Source: a virus
Strand: one strand, 5' to 3'
IMG/VR virus record: IMGVR_UViG_3300030102_008575
Span: 1-41,127 of that record
DNA: 41,127 nucleotides
Under the pieces are notes generated by a model. It was not told the DNA's origin and did not search any database. It saw only the letters and a program-made list of their open reading frames with translations. Below are positions 1 through 9,091 of the stretch, piece after piece; positions within the stretch are counted from its first letter, which is position 1, and each line of letters starts with the position of its first letter. Position numbers and translations under genes: made by a program.

Positions 1-216
1 GCCGAACTCATTAAAGCTTCATCATCAGCTATAGAAACTCTAAACAAACTTCATGTAGCTAAAGAAAGAAATGAGACACAGCTTGAAGTTAAGAAGATAG
101 ACGTACAAAGTAAGGAGCGTATCAATATTGCAGACAATCAAGCTAAGATTCTTCTTTCAAGAGAAGATATAATGAACGCTCTTTTAGATGACGATAAGGA
201 CGTTATTGACGTTTAA
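1..216 (+). CDS. 3' end of a phage protein, possible terminase small subunit (gp16-like)
   Basis: The reading frame is open from the first base and stops with TAA at 214-216, so only the last 71 residues are in the window. The visible part is helical and charged: a segment reading AELIKASSSAIETLNKLH, then a K/E/Q-rich stretch, then ILLSREDIMNALLDD near the C-terminus. T4 gp16 has a similar arrangement, with a central helix (ATLMGQMTTTNREILKLH) and a C-terminal segment shaped like VFMGSPTELMDEI. That resemblance is from memory and the fragment is short, so the identification is an inference. It converges on the next gene with a 9-base gap and no terminator hairpin is visible between them. It could also be another helical virion or packaging protein. 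Confidence 0.5.
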   Translation, partial: AELIKASSSAIETLNKLHVAKERNETQLEVKKIDVQSKERINIADNQAKILLSREDIMNALLDDDKDVIDV

Positions 217-225
217 AAATTTATT

Positions 226-750
226 CTAGGTAACTGCAGCACCTAATCCTTTATTATCTTTATAACGAGTTTCATACTGAGCAAGTGGACCATCTCTAGT
301 GCCTTTAACTTCTACGTCTTCTACATTCTTAAGATTGTCAGTTATGGTATCTATCAACTCTTGTATAAATTCATCTTCGGTAATCTCTAAATCCATTCCA
401 AGCTTTTTAAGATCGTTAGCAATAGTTTTAGCTGAATTATTAATGTACGATCTATATTTAGCTTCCTGACTTGATCTAATACCTGCTGCAGTATCTTCTT
501 TTCCGCTTTTAGTCAGCTCTGCTCCTTTTTTAGCTAGACCTCCTTTTGAAGCATCTACACCTAAGGCTTTTCCTCCAAGCTCAGCAGTTTTACTTAAAAC
601 ATCACCTGCTACGCCTTTTGCTGCACCTGTTACTCTATCTTTTACTCCTTTTACAGCACCAGCAGCTTGGCTAGCTTTAATTCTATCAACAAGTCCTTCA
701 TTAACTTTAGTATAAGCTTCTGCAATTAAAATTTGATCGTTTTTAGTCAT
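226..750 (-). CDS. Hypothetical Ala/Gly/Lys-rich protein, possible virion component
   Basis: This is a 174-residue protein that I do not recognise. It starts MTKNDQILIAEAYTKVNEG; an 'AEAY..V.EG' opening is a pattern I associate with virion proteins of marine T4-like phages, which is weak evidence. Residues about 25-85 are rich in Ala, Gly and Lys (repeated KGV/KGA motifs) with few aromatics, so they are probably disordered or amphipathic. Residues about 95-145 look helical and acidic (EDEFIQELIDTI). There is no signal peptide or membrane segment. It lies 7 bases behind the upstream gene and has no promoter element of its own, so it is probably co-transcribed with the gene at 758-1354. Confidence 0.75.
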   Translation of the reverse strand: MTKNDQILIAEAYTKVNEGLVDRIKASQAAGAVKGVKDRVTGAAKGVAGDVLSKTAELGGKALGVDASKGGLAKKGAELTKSGKEDTAAGIRSSQEAKYRSYINNSAKTIANDLKKLGMDLEITEDEFIQELIDTITDNLKNVEDVEVKGTRDGPLAQYETRYKDNKGLGAAVT

Positions 751-757
751 TTTATTA

Positions 758-1354
758 TTAAACTGAACTTGGACCAGGAGTTAGATCACTTAAGTATTGC
801 TGTGTATATGAAGTAGCAGCAGGTGATGGAGTAACTGCGTCAGACGGAATATCTGTATTACTATCTGGAAGTGTTCTTTCTGTATCTTCTAAACTGTCAT
901 TACCTCTATCAGTCTTATTAGCAATGTTATCATACTTTTCTACCTCTTCAGGTTTAATATTGACATCGCTTTTTCTTCTTTGAGCATCCGGAATAGGAGG
1001 TAGGTTAGGATAAAACTCAACTGACTGACCTAAAGTACTAGGAATTGAAACGTGATGAGTGTATCTCCCACCGCCAGAATCTAATGCTAAGTCTAGCACC
1101 ACATCTAAAGTAGTAGTATCAGAATTTGCAGGATATCGAGCAGATGTTGTATCTTTAATTCCTACTACTCTTACATTGAGACCTGAGTCAATCATCTGCT
1201 GAAGTAACTCTTGCGTATTAGAACCAAGAGCTTTAAATTCGTCTGTACTCTTAAAATTATCGTTAAACTTAAAACAATCACCTACGAGGAACCCTCCACG
1301 CTCGTATCTTCTCATATATGATTCATGCAGATTAATAAACTTTTTTTCAGCCAT
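758..1354 (-). CDS. Hypothetical late protein
   Basis: This is a 198-residue protein of unknown function. I chose the ATG at 1354 (MAEKKFINLHES) over an in-frame ATG 24 bases upstream because a CATAAATA late-promoter core ends 5 bases before it, the spacing seen across this genome. Residues about 15-120 look folded, with mixed beta sequence, a glycine cluster (DSGGGRY) and a THHVSIPS segment. Residues from about 125 on are Pro/Ser/Thr/Asp-rich and probably disordered. The late promoter suggests a structural or assembly role. It leads a two-gene unit with the gene at 226-750. No family was recognised. Confidence 0.75.
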   Translation of the reverse strand: MAEKKFINLHESYMRRYERGGFLVGDCFKFNDNFKSTDEFKALGSNTQELLQQMIDSGLNVRVVGIKDTTSARYPANSDTTTLDVVLDLALDSGGGRYTHHVSIPSTLGQSVEFYPNLPPIPDAQRRKSDVNIKPEEVEKYDNIANKTDRGNDSLEDTERTLPDSNTDIPSDAVTPSPAATSYTQQYLSDLTPGPSSV

Positions 1355-1359
1355 AATAT

Positions 1360-1367
1360 TATTTATG
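1360..1367 (-). promoter_or_regulatory. T4-type late promoter core (CATAAATA)
   Basis: Read on the minus strand, CATAAATA is followed by five bases (ATATT) and then the ATG at 1354. It matches T4 late consensus TATAAATA at 7 of 8 positions. By T4 rules transcription would begin at or beside the start codon. Confidence 0.7.
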
Positions 1368-1399
1368 CTACCTTGCATAGAATCATACAGTTCGAGCTG

Positions 1400-1666
1400 C
1401 TAATCTTTAAGAAACTCTGCTAAAGTATGGTATGCTGTAAATACTTCAATTTGATCTTGAGTAGCTTCTCCTAAATCTTCTTCTATTTCGAAAGAATGTG
1501 AAGTAGCTACCACTTTCTTCATTACCCATCTATTATTTTTTAAGTATACATCTCCAAATAACATTGAAGGTAGTTCTAATTTTTCATAAACTGCACTTTT
1601 TACTGCATCTGCTAATTCTAAATTAGAGATATCAACACTTATATTAGCTTTACCATTAACGACCAT
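1400..1666 (-). CDS. Small hypothetical protein
   Basis: This 88-residue protein is not recognised. It has a mixed alpha/beta sequence with a short aromatic run (NNRWVMKKVV) near the middle and an acidic C-terminal half (EIEEDLGEATQDQIE), with no membrane segment or cysteine. It is divergent from gp25 across a 54-base gap. Upstream it carries a GGAACT box and TATAAT element almost identical to the one before the gene ending at 27911, so the two small genes probably share expression timing, likely early or middle rather than late. No function is proposed. Confidence 0.75.
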   Translation of the reverse strand: MVVNGKANISVDISNLELADAVKSAVYEKLELPSMLFGDVYLKNNRWVMKKVVATSHSFEIEEDLGEATQDQIEVFTAYHTLAEFLKD

Positions 1667-1688
1667 AATCTAATTATATTATAGTTCC
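1664..1688 (-). promoter_or_regulatory. GGAACT/TATAAT putative non-late promoter, copy 1 of a 25-base repeat
   Basis: On the minus strand this reads GGAACT, then a TATAATATAAT tract, then the start codon at 1666, with 16 bases between the GGAACT box and the ATG. The 25 bases match positions 27909-27933 with one mismatch, and both copies end on the start codon of a small minus-strand gene. It lacks the TAAATA late core, so an early or middle promoter is inferred. Confidence 0.55.
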
Positions 1689-1706
1689 TTTATCCTGATA
1701 TGCTAC

Positions 1707-1714
1707 ATTAAATA
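1707..1714 (+). promoter_or_regulatory. T4-type late promoter core (ATTAAATA) for gp25
   Basis: ATTAAATA ends six bases before the gp25 ATG at 1721. It keeps the TAAATA core with two changes at the 5' end. It would start the first transcript of the baseplate block. Confidence 0.6.
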
Positions 1715-1720
1715 TAATAA

Positions 1721-2209
1721 ATGGCTCTCATTAAACTAACAGATATTGCAGCTAGTAATTTAGATAATTCTTCATTAGAGAGAGGTTACTTATATAAAGA
1801 TTTATTTTTAGATTTGGAGACTTCAGTCTACTACAATAAACAACTTAATAAGAACTCTATACTAAAGGATGTTCAGGCGTCGTTTGATGAAAATGCTATT
1901 CGTAATAGTATAACTAACATCTTTTTAACTGCTCCAGGACAAAAAATTTTAAGTCCTGAATTTGGATTAGACCTTAGAAGATATTTATTTGAGCCTATTT
2001 CAGACTTTAATGCATTTGCTATTAAAGACGATATTGATAATCGATTACCAATAATGGAGCCACGTGTTGAGGTAGAAAATGTAGAAGTTGTTCCTTTACC
2101 AGATGATAATGAATATATTATCTCTCTACAAATTAACATACCTTCCTTAAATGTGTATGGTTTATCACTAAGATCAGCATTAAATAACAATGGGTATTTT
2201 ATATTTTAA
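1721..2209 (+). CDS. 25: Baseplate wedge subunit gp25
   Basis: This 162-residue protein belongs to the gp25/IraD-like wedge family, which joins gp6 and gp53 in the baseplate wedge core and is also found in contractile injection systems. The family core runs from about residue 58: AIRNSITNIFLTAPGQKIL, then PEFGLDLRRYLFEP, then the IDNRLPIMEPRVEVENVEV segment. The arrangement 'N.I.NI..T.PG.....PEFG..LR..LFEP' is the family signature. T4 gp25 is 132 residues, so this one has a longer N-terminus. The gp6 gene follows after five bases, which supports the identification. Expression is probably late, from the TAAATA element just upstream. Confidence 0.92.
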   Translation: MALIKLTDIAASNLDNSSLERGYLYKDLFLDLETSVYYNKQLNKNSILKDVQASFDENAIRNSITNIFLTAPGQKILSPEFGLDLRRYLFEPISDFNAFAIKDDIDNRLPIMEPRVEVENVEVVPLPDDNEYIISLQINIPSLNVYGLSLRSALNNNGYFIF

Positions 2210-2214
2210 TTATT

Positions 2215-4053
2215 ATGGCAACTTCATCAGATAAAGATAACGAATTTTTAGACTTTAGCTTACCACAAAATGCATATGCAGCTTTTGATGCAGTAAGCTT
2301 AAAAGATTATATAGTCAATAGACTTAATACAAATGAAAAGTTTACAGATCAAAACTATGACGGTAGTAACTTGGCAGCAGTAATTGATATTATAGCTTAT
2401 TCTTACCATGTATTGTTATTTTATTTAAATAATACAGCATCTGAGGTTAATTTTGATCAAGCTTCAATCTATGAAAACATGAATAAGATTGTAAAGCTTA
2501 TAGGTTATAAACCAGCTGGAAAACAGACTTCAATAGTTCCTATAAACGCAGTAGGCTCTTCTTCTATGGCTGTGGGTAATTATACTATTAGAAAAAATTC
2601 TTATTTTCTAGCTGATGGTATACAATATAATTTTATTAAAGACTATTCATTTAATAAAACTACTAGTAGTTCTGAGACTATAAAGACTTTAAATGATACA
2701 GTTGTTCTTTACCAAGGATCAATAAAAGAATATCCGGATTATAATGCGCAAGGTGAAGAGTTTGAAACGTTACCTATAGTTGTAAAAAATATTGTTGATA
2801 ATAATACTCAAAAGTTTATAGCAGATAATACTATAGATGTATATGTAAAAGAAGTATCAAATAATACATATTATCTCTACAAAGAAGTTGAAAGTTTATA
2901 CTTATCAAGTTCTAATGATAGAGTATATGAAAGAAGATTAAATGAAAATGGATTTTACGAAATAAAATTTGGTAGTGGAGTTTTTGGAAAAAAATTAGCT
3001 GAGGGTGATATTGTTTCAGTAAATTATATTCAATCAGATAATACGGAGGGTATTATAAGTAAGAATATTATTAATGGTAATAAGCTATTTGTTTATGACT
3101 CTTTAAGACAAAGACAAATCTTTAATGATACCTTTGCTAATAAGGATGAAACTACCTTTATAGATATAACAAACAGTTCTTTATTAACAATTAATAATCC
3201 TCAAAATTCAACTTCACTATCAGATGAAGAAACGGTTGATCAAATTAGAAAAAATGCTCCTAAAGCTTTTGCTTCGCAACTTAGATTAGTTACTGAATCA
3301 GACTATGAAGCATTTATAGCAAAAAATTTAGCAAATGTAGTTAACAGTGTAAAAGTAGCTAATAATGATTCATACATAAACGAATATATTCAATATTTTT
3401 ATAATATTTGTATTGATCCTAATAAAGTAAACAGAGTCTTAATTAACCAAATTAATTTTGCTGATGCGTGTGATTTCAACAATATAAATGTTTTCTGTGC
3501 TCCTACTTTTACTATTTCGCAAGATAAATCTTTTCCACCTTATCTATCTGAATCTTTTAAAAATTTACTTGTAGAGACATGTAACGAGCGAAAGATGGTT
3601 TCAAATACAGTTGTTCCACGCGATCCAGTTTATATGGCTTTTGGATTAGGTTTTACTAATTCAGCAGATTTAACTTTAGATCTATTAGATGAAACATCAC
3701 TGTACATAGTTAGAGAGGTTAACAATAAAATAAACAAAGATACATTAAAATCAAGAGTTGGGAATCTTATCAAAGCGTTTTTTGATCCAAGTAGTAATGA
3801 TCTTGGACAAAAATTAAGCTTTAGTGAGTTAACTAATGATATATTATCAATTGAAGGAGTAAAGAGAATATTTACTAAGAATGATTCAAATGATAGTAGC
3901 ATTGATACAGTTTCATTTTTATCGTTTAATCCAGTTTATGAAACTAGTGATATTAGTATAGTTAATCAAGACATTACTTTACCTTACTTTAAGTTTCCGT
4001 ATATGTATTCACCACTTTCTATATCTAATCGTATTAAAGTAATAGATGAGTAA
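2215..4053 (+). CDS. 6: Baseplate wedge subunit gp6 (baseplate J family)
   Basis: This 612-residue protein is close to T4 gp6 (660 aa), which dimerises to form the inner ring of the baseplate wedge. The N-terminus has the typical gp6 opening: a region with LKDYIVNRLN, then NLAAVIDIIAYSYHVLLFYLN, then ENMNKIVKLIGYKP. The middle has baseplate-J-like sequence: YEIKFGSGVFGKKLAEGD, then DEETVDQIRKNAPKAFASQLR and VTESDYEAFI (about residues 340-365). The C-terminal third holds the FKNLLVETCNERKMVSNTVV segment. It directly follows gp25, which contacts gp6 in the wedge. There is no Shine-Dalgarno sequence, and it is probably read from the gp25 transcript. Confidence 0.92.
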   Translation: MATSSDKDNEFLDFSLPQNAYAAFDAVSLKDYIVNRLNTNEKFTDQNYDGSNLAAVIDIIAYSYHVLLFYLNNTASEVNFDQASIYENMNKIVKLIGYKPAGKQTSIVPINAVGSSSMAVGNYTIRKNSYFLADGIQYNFIKDYSFNKTTSSSETIKTLNDTVVLYQGSIKEYPDYNAQGEEFETLPIVVKNIVDNNTQKFIADNTIDVYVKEVSNNTYYLYKEVESLYLSSSNDRVYERRLNENGFYEIKFGSGVFGKKLAEGDIVSVNYIQSDNTEGIISKNIINGNKLFVYDSLRQRQIFNDTFANKDETTFIDITNSSLLTINNPQNSTSLSDEETVDQIRKNAPKAFASQLRLVTESDYEAFIAKNLANVVNSVKVANNDSYINEYIQYFYNICIDPNKVNRVLINQINFADACDFNNINVFCAPTFTISQDKSFPPYLSESFKNLLVETCNERKMVSNTVVPRDPVYMAFGLGFTNSADLTLDLLDETSLYIVREVNNKINKDTLKSRVGNLIKAFFDPSSNDLGQKLSFSELTNDILSIEGVKRIFTKNDSNDSSIDTVSFLSFNPVYETSDISIVNQDITLPYFKFPYMYSPLSISNRIKVIDE

Positions 4054-6232
4054 TATTAAAACAGATTATGCTCTTTTTGATGTAGTTGATTATAAAGGGG
4101 AGAATAAACTCTCTTCTTATAATCTTGATATTACACCACTCACTTTTAAAGCGAGGATACCTGAAGATGATGGTACTGATATACCTTTAAACGATAAGCG
4201 TGTTACTTTTGATTTCGGTGATGGTAGTTTTGGTAACAGTGTTTCAAGCGTACATGCATATGAATATCCAGGTGAGTATACTGTACGAATGATTATAAGA
4301 GATTGTAAAAACAATTCGGTTTTAGCTTCTTATAGTACACCAGTACAGATTCATGATTATATTATAAACACATTTGATATAGATATACCTAATAATGCAG
4401 ATTTTTTAACCCTTTCAGCAGGTCAATTTTCCGGGCCATTAACTGTTACAGCTCAAACACCTTTTTATCAAGATTTTCAAGATATATATTATAGCACATC
4501 AGGATGCGATTTTGATAATTATTTCAACTTAGCTAAAAATAAATTTAACAGTTTAAAAAAATACTTTTCGATTTACGAAAAAGTATATTTACCTACACTT
4601 TCGAGTTTTGAGTATATAGAATTAAAAAAATTAAGCTTGTCTTCTACAGATATATATGCTAGAATTGATTCTAGTAATATTGTTTATGGATTAAGCTCTA
4701 GTTTGTCTAGCGTATACGCTGGTAGCTCGGGTACTAAGGATATATATCTTAAAACAGAAGATCAATCTGATACATTTAATGTATCATTCTTTAAGGACAG
4801 AGAAAATATTTTTGCAAATAGTTTAAAGGGTTATAAGAATAACAACTATACTAATAACTTTAATATTTCGATATCAGCATTCGTAGGTGCTACTTCAGGA
4901 CAAACTTTAAGCTCTATAAAATTTTCTTCAAATGGTATATTAGGTGAAGATATTGAAAAAGATCCATTTCCAGTTAGTAAGACTCAATATAAAGGTTTAG
5001 AGATACCCTTCATAATTACTCCAGTTAATAATAATAATTATACTATGAAGAGTTTAACTGCAGGTACCCCTACTTTTGTAGTGTTATCTGGAGCATCGAG
5101 TAATGTTTATAAACTATCTAACATTGTACCATCTTCTTATTATACAATATCTGATTTAGCTAACTCTCTCTCATCAGTTGATACTAATTTTTGGTATAGA
5201 GGCGTTTTAACTTTTAATGACAATCTCTCTGCAACTGCTACAAGAATTACTCTTAGCGCAAGAAATACTTATACATATAATACTAACAGTTCTCTTCTAT
5301 CAACTGTTAACGGTCAAGTAACTTTAACTGCTTACCCTAAAAATTATTATGATTTTTACAAACATAATGAAGATTTTGATTTCGAAAGAACAATAAAGGA
5401 TTTACGTTTCCAGGAAATATTATTAGATAAAAATATATTTTTCGATGATTTTATAGGTACCATATTTGGCGATGTTAGTAGTAGACATGATATTCTAGGT
5501 AAAAAGTTATATGAGAAAGTATTTAACTTTGTTTCTAATAATTCAGATATAGATATATGCGATATTAATTCGCTTATTAGTATGGCGAGTATGACTGATG
5601 ATTATGGTATAGTTTTTGATAGAGCTTTAGCTCAAGAACCTGCTGAAGTAAAGAGGTTTTTAGATATACTAAGTGTAAGTTATAATAAGTTTAGAGGAGG
5701 TAAAAATAAATTTGATGAAAACTTTGATCCTCAAGGAACTACTACAAAAACTATCTATGGTAAAAATTTAGGTGAACAAATTGACTCACTAACGTATGAG
5801 GTTACAGCGGGAAGTGATTTAGTCGCTTATGAAAAATTTAGTGACACATATCATCGGTTGAATACATTTCAACCTATAAGTGCTTTAAGCGGTATAAACT
5901 CAGGTTCTGAATCCGGAGCAAAGAATACAAACACATACATGCTTAGTGATTACAGTAATCAATCTAATAACGCGTCGTTAAGTGGAGGTGATAACTGGGG
6001 TTGGAGTTTAATCTTACCATCATCTTACAATATTGAAACTGTCAATACATTTTACGAGTTTTATAGTCTATCTGCTGTTTATGATGATACAGTATTAAGC
6101 GGATTAGTCGATTACAGTAACGGCTTAACTACTGTTGATTTTACCTCACCTTTAAGTAGTTTAGAAGGAGAAAATAATATCTTTGATATTGTTATACGAA
6201 ATTCATTATTTAGTAGTCTATCCCTGTTCTAA
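4046..6232 (+). CDS. Large baseplate-region structural protein with N-terminal PKD-type motif
   Basis: This is a 728-residue protein whose start overlaps the gp6 stop by 8 bases, so translation is probably coupled. Residues about 50-95 show a PKD-type Ig-like fold: VTFDFGDGS, then HAYEYPGEYTVRMIIRD. The middle is Ser/Asn/Tyr-rich beta sequence typical of tail structural proteins. A compact, more helical region follows at about 440-560 (DLRFQEILLDKNIFFDDFIG, then EPAEVKRFLDILSVSYNKF), and the C-terminus returns to Ser-rich beta sequence. Its place after gp6 is where T4 has gp7, but I see no clear gp7 match. A baseplate wedge or peripheral role is inferred from position. Confidence 0.7.
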   Translation: MSNIKTDYALFDVVDYKGENKLSSYNLDITPLTFKARIPEDDGTDIPLNDKRVTFDFGDGSFGNSVSSVHAYEYPGEYTVRMIIRDCKNNSVLASYSTPVQIHDYIINTFDIDIPNNADFLTLSAGQFSGPLTVTAQTPFYQDFQDIYYSTSGCDFDNYFNLAKNKFNSLKKYFSIYEKVYLPTLSSFEYIELKKLSLSSTDIYARIDSSNIVYGLSSSLSSVYAGSSGTKDIYLKTEDQSDTFNVSFFKDRENIFANSLKGYKNNNYTNNFNISISAFVGATSGQTLSSIKFSSNGILGEDIEKDPFPVSKTQYKGLEIPFIITPVNNNNYTMKSLTAGTPTFVVLSGASSNVYKLSNIVPSSYYTISDLANSLSSVDTNFWYRGVLTFNDNLSATATRITLSARNTYTYNTNSSLLSTVNGQVTLTAYPKNYYDFYKHNEDFDFERTIKDLRFQEILLDKNIFFDDFIGTIFGDVSSRHDILGKKLYEKVFNFVSNNSDIDICDINSLISMASMTDDYGIVFDRALAQEPAEVKRFLDILSVSYNKFRGGKNKFDENFDPQGTTTKTIYGKNLGEQIDSLTYEVTAGSDLVAYEKFSDTYHRLNTFQPISALSGINSGSESGAKNTNTYMLSDYSNQSNNASLSGGDNWGWSLILPSSYNIETVNTFYEFYSLSAVYDDTVLSGLVDYSNGLTTVDFTSPLSSLEGENNIFDIVIRNSLFSSLSLF

Positions 6233-6233
6233 G

Positions 6234-6241
6234 GATAAATA
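6234..6241 (+). promoter_or_regulatory. T4-type late promoter core (GATAAATA)
   Basis: GATAAATA lies in the 15-base gap after the stop at 6232 and ends six bases before the ATG at 6248. It matches the T4 late consensus at 7 of 8 positions. Confidence 0.7.
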
Positions 6242-6247
6242 TGTTTA

Positions 6248-9091
6248 ATGGATAACATTACTACAGGGTTTCCAAACGTAAATCAATCAATCACTAATCC
6301 TAATGTTAATAGTGATGAAGCTTTGGATAAATTTGCTCCTTATACTTTTCTGCAATTTATTGAAATAGTAAGCGAAAGTTATAAGCCTGAGACTTTAACC
6401 GCTTTTTACAATAATTATCTTAATAAATGGAATACAAGAAACACGGGGTTAGGTAGTGTAAAGACTACTAATATAATAGATAGATATAGAGATTTTTTAA
6501 AGGATATAACATTAAATTTTTCTTCTAATGCTGAAAAGAAATTTTTAACTCAATTAGATTTTACTGACAAATATGATTTGCAAATAGCAATGTCATTTTT
6601 TAGTAAAAAAATTAGAAATATAATTAGCTATTATAAAAAGAAAAGAAATACATTACATTACTCTTTAACTAAGAGCAAAGTAAAAGGTAGTAGTATAGGT
6701 GTTGAGCAAGCTTCAAAAGATCTTATTATTGATTTTCTTGAAAATAGAAGTACGGGTAATATTGATTATAATATTGATAACATAAAAAATAATTTATCTG
6801 TATCTATTACTGAATATTACGATAATTTTTCTCAATATTTTAATAGAGAGCCTGACGTTGAAGTATATGGTGCTAATTTTAAAGAGTATGAGCCGGGAGG
6901 ATTACCTGAACAACATAACCTTTTTTTATCTTTAGAAGGAGATATTATTAATAGAATATTTGCTAATGTTAGTCAGGATATTAGAGAATTAAAAGAAGCT
7001 GATAGTATATTACATTCTAAGAAAAGACAAACTGAAAAATTTATTGGAAGTGATTTTTACTACTTATCAACAGATAACAATGGAACTCCTGAGGTTGGTA
7101 TTTTATTTAAAGCTGATAAACCATATGCTAATTTTTTAAATCAGGACTACCCTTCTACTGCTTCAATTTTCTCTAATGAAGTAATAAGTGAAAGAGATTT
7201 AGGATTTTTTAGATCTCATAATTCAGCTATAGTTACTATACAAGGAAAGAGAATAGATTTTTACGAGAAAAAATCTTATAAACCTAATCAACTTTATATA
7301 TTTCCAGATCCTAACTTATATACTAATAATGATCAAATTTTAACTTTTATAGTTGATACATCTAGATCAATTAACAATAGAAGTAAAGGGGTAGCTATAA
7401 ATCAACCTAATGCCGATAAAGAGAGTACTACGTTTATAGGATATACATCAGAAATACCTAAAGAGAGAAATTTAAATACTGATTTATCTTATCTTTATGA
7501 TCAAGGTTATATTGATGATAGTAAAAAAGATATATTCGGTAACATATTTGGATTAGTTAAAGACAATAATTATTATAGACAAAATTTAATATCTGAATCT
7601 CCTAAAAATATTCTAAATTTAGTTCTAAATGGATATGTATTTTTTGATGACCTTTATGGTGAAGGTTTTAATTTTAATTACAGTACTTCCGATAGTTCAA
7701 CCTTTACTGAGACAATTAGATCAGGAATTAGTTCTTTTACTAACGGGTTAACAGCAGGGGGTGATTTAAAACCAAATATGCCTCTTTCAGCATATCATAT
7801 ATTTGGTAGATATTTTACTCCTTACCAAGAACTCAAGCAACCTTCCAATTATCTTGAAGTCGACTATACTAGACCAGAGTCAATAACCTTCGATGCTGAT
7901 GTAATAGAAGGCGCTTATTTTAGATTTTCTGACACTGAAGCATTAACGGATCCTGTTAGATCAGGATTAAGCGCATATACAGATTCTTCTGAGCAATTTT
8001 ATTTTTCTGATTTAGTTGAAGGAGGAGTGGGTTACTTTGATGGTGGTTATACCATAATAAGAGCTTTAAGTGATAGTTCTGATTCATGGACTGAATCAAT
8101 GTCGGGTAATTTTACCTATAACGTAAGATTGTCAGGTGATAATGGAGTTAAAAACTATGATGCTAGTAGATTTACTGATAATATTATTTTTAACTACACC
8201 CAAGCTGAAGAAGGGTTTATATATAAGGATAATGTATTTGAAACTACTTCTTTTTCTTCTGTTCAAACTGCTAGTGAAGAATTATTTAACCGTAAAAATC
8301 ATGTAGGTAAAATTTATGTAAAAAATATTAATCAGCATCCTGATAATCCCTCAGTTAAAGAACTTACTGAAACTTTAGATTATTTAAGCGGTAAGTATAA
8401 TACTACAGTTTGTCATGAATTATCTAATAAAGTAGTAGAATTTGATATATTATATAATACTTTGTTTATAGAAACAAGTTCATTTTTAGTAACTGAAAAA
8501 ACAGTATATGAAGATAACAAATTTGTATCGCCAAATACATTTACAAATTCAATAGATATAAATACTAATTTTTTTGATAAAGTAAGTAATAGATTGAGAG
8601 TAGGAAGTGATGTATTTTTCTGTAAAATGGTAAGAGAGCAACTCACTTACAAAAATAACAGATTATATCCAATAATTTATAGATATAGTTATGCTAATGA
8701 TAAGACTGATCAAATATACCCTACTACAGGAAACCCTGCTGTATCTTCCTCTTGTTATTTTGATCTATCTACTTTTGATTCTGTTTATATAGAAGCAGGT
8801 AAACCTAATTTAACTTATAGCAGTGATAATGAACAATTTAATTTAGCTGTAATAGTTAAAGATCAAAATAAAGCACCATTACTAGTAAACTACTTATTTG
8901 AATATAAAGATGATATTAGATTTTTAGATTCAACTTCATTTGATAGTAACAATGGTAGATTTACAGATATATTCTATAATTCTACAACTGATAGTTTAGA
9001 TTTAACTAACGCAAACTTTATTTTGAAATCAAATAATCCTACAGTATCAGCTAACTTTACTAACTTATCTTCAACATCATTAATTTTATGA
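6248..9091 (+). CDS. Large baseplate-region structural protein (gp7-position)
   Basis: This 947-residue protein is the second largest in the window. Its first 200 residues are helical, with segments YTFLQFIEIVSESYKPETL, FLTQLDFTDKYDLQIAMSFF and KKIRNIISYYKKKRNTL. Sequences of this kind occur in large baseplate or neck-region proteins of T4-like phages, as I remember them. The rest is long beta-type sequence rich in Asn, Ser, Asp and Tyr with no catalytic motif seen. By position after gp6 it may be the functional counterpart of gp7 (1032 aa in T4), but that is inference. The next gene starts inside its stop region (4-base ATGA overlap), so the two are translationally coupled. Confidence 0.7.
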   Translation: MDNITTGFPNVNQSITNPNVNSDEALDKFAPYTFLQFIEIVSESYKPETLTAFYNNYLNKWNTRNTGLGSVKTTNIIDRYRDFLKDITLNFSSNAEKKFLTQLDFTDKYDLQIAMSFFSKKIRNIISYYKKKRNTLHYSLTKSKVKGSSIGVEQASKDLIIDFLENRSTGNIDYNIDNIKNNLSVSITEYYDNFSQYFNREPDVEVYGANFKEYEPGGLPEQHNLFLSLEGDIINRIFANVSQDIRELKEADSILHSKKRQTEKFIGSDFYYLSTDNNGTPEVGILFKADKPYANFLNQDYPSTASIFSNEVISERDLGFFRSHNSAIVTIQGKRIDFYEKKSYKPNQLYIFPDPNLYTNNDQILTFIVDTSRSINNRSKGVAINQPNADKESTTFIGYTSEIPKERNLNTDLSYLYDQGYIDDSKKDIFGNIFGLVKDNNYYRQNLISESPKNILNLVLNGYVFFDDLYGEGFNFNYSTSDSSTFTETIRSGISSFTNGLTAGGDLKPNMPLSAYHIFGRYFTPYQELKQPSNYLEVDYTRPESITFDADVIEGAYFRFSDTEALTDPVRSGLSAYTDSSEQFYFSDLVEGGVGYFDGGYTIIRALSDSSDSWTESMSGNFTYNVRLSGDNGVKNYDASRFTDNIIFNYTQAEEGFIYKDNVFETTSFSSVQTASEELFNRKNHVGKIYVKNINQHPDNPSVKELTETLDYLSGKYNTTVCHELSNKVVEFDILYNTLFIETSSFLVTEKTVYEDNKFVSPNTFTNSIDINTNFFDKVSNRLRVGSDVFFCKMVREQLTYKNNRLYPIIYRYSYANDKTDQIYPTTGNPAVSSSCYFDLSTFDSVYIEAGKPNLTYSSDNEQFNLAVIVKDQNKAPLLVNYLFEYKDDIRFLDSTSFDSNNGRFTDIFYNSTTDSLDLTNANFILKSNNPTVSANFTNLSSTSLIL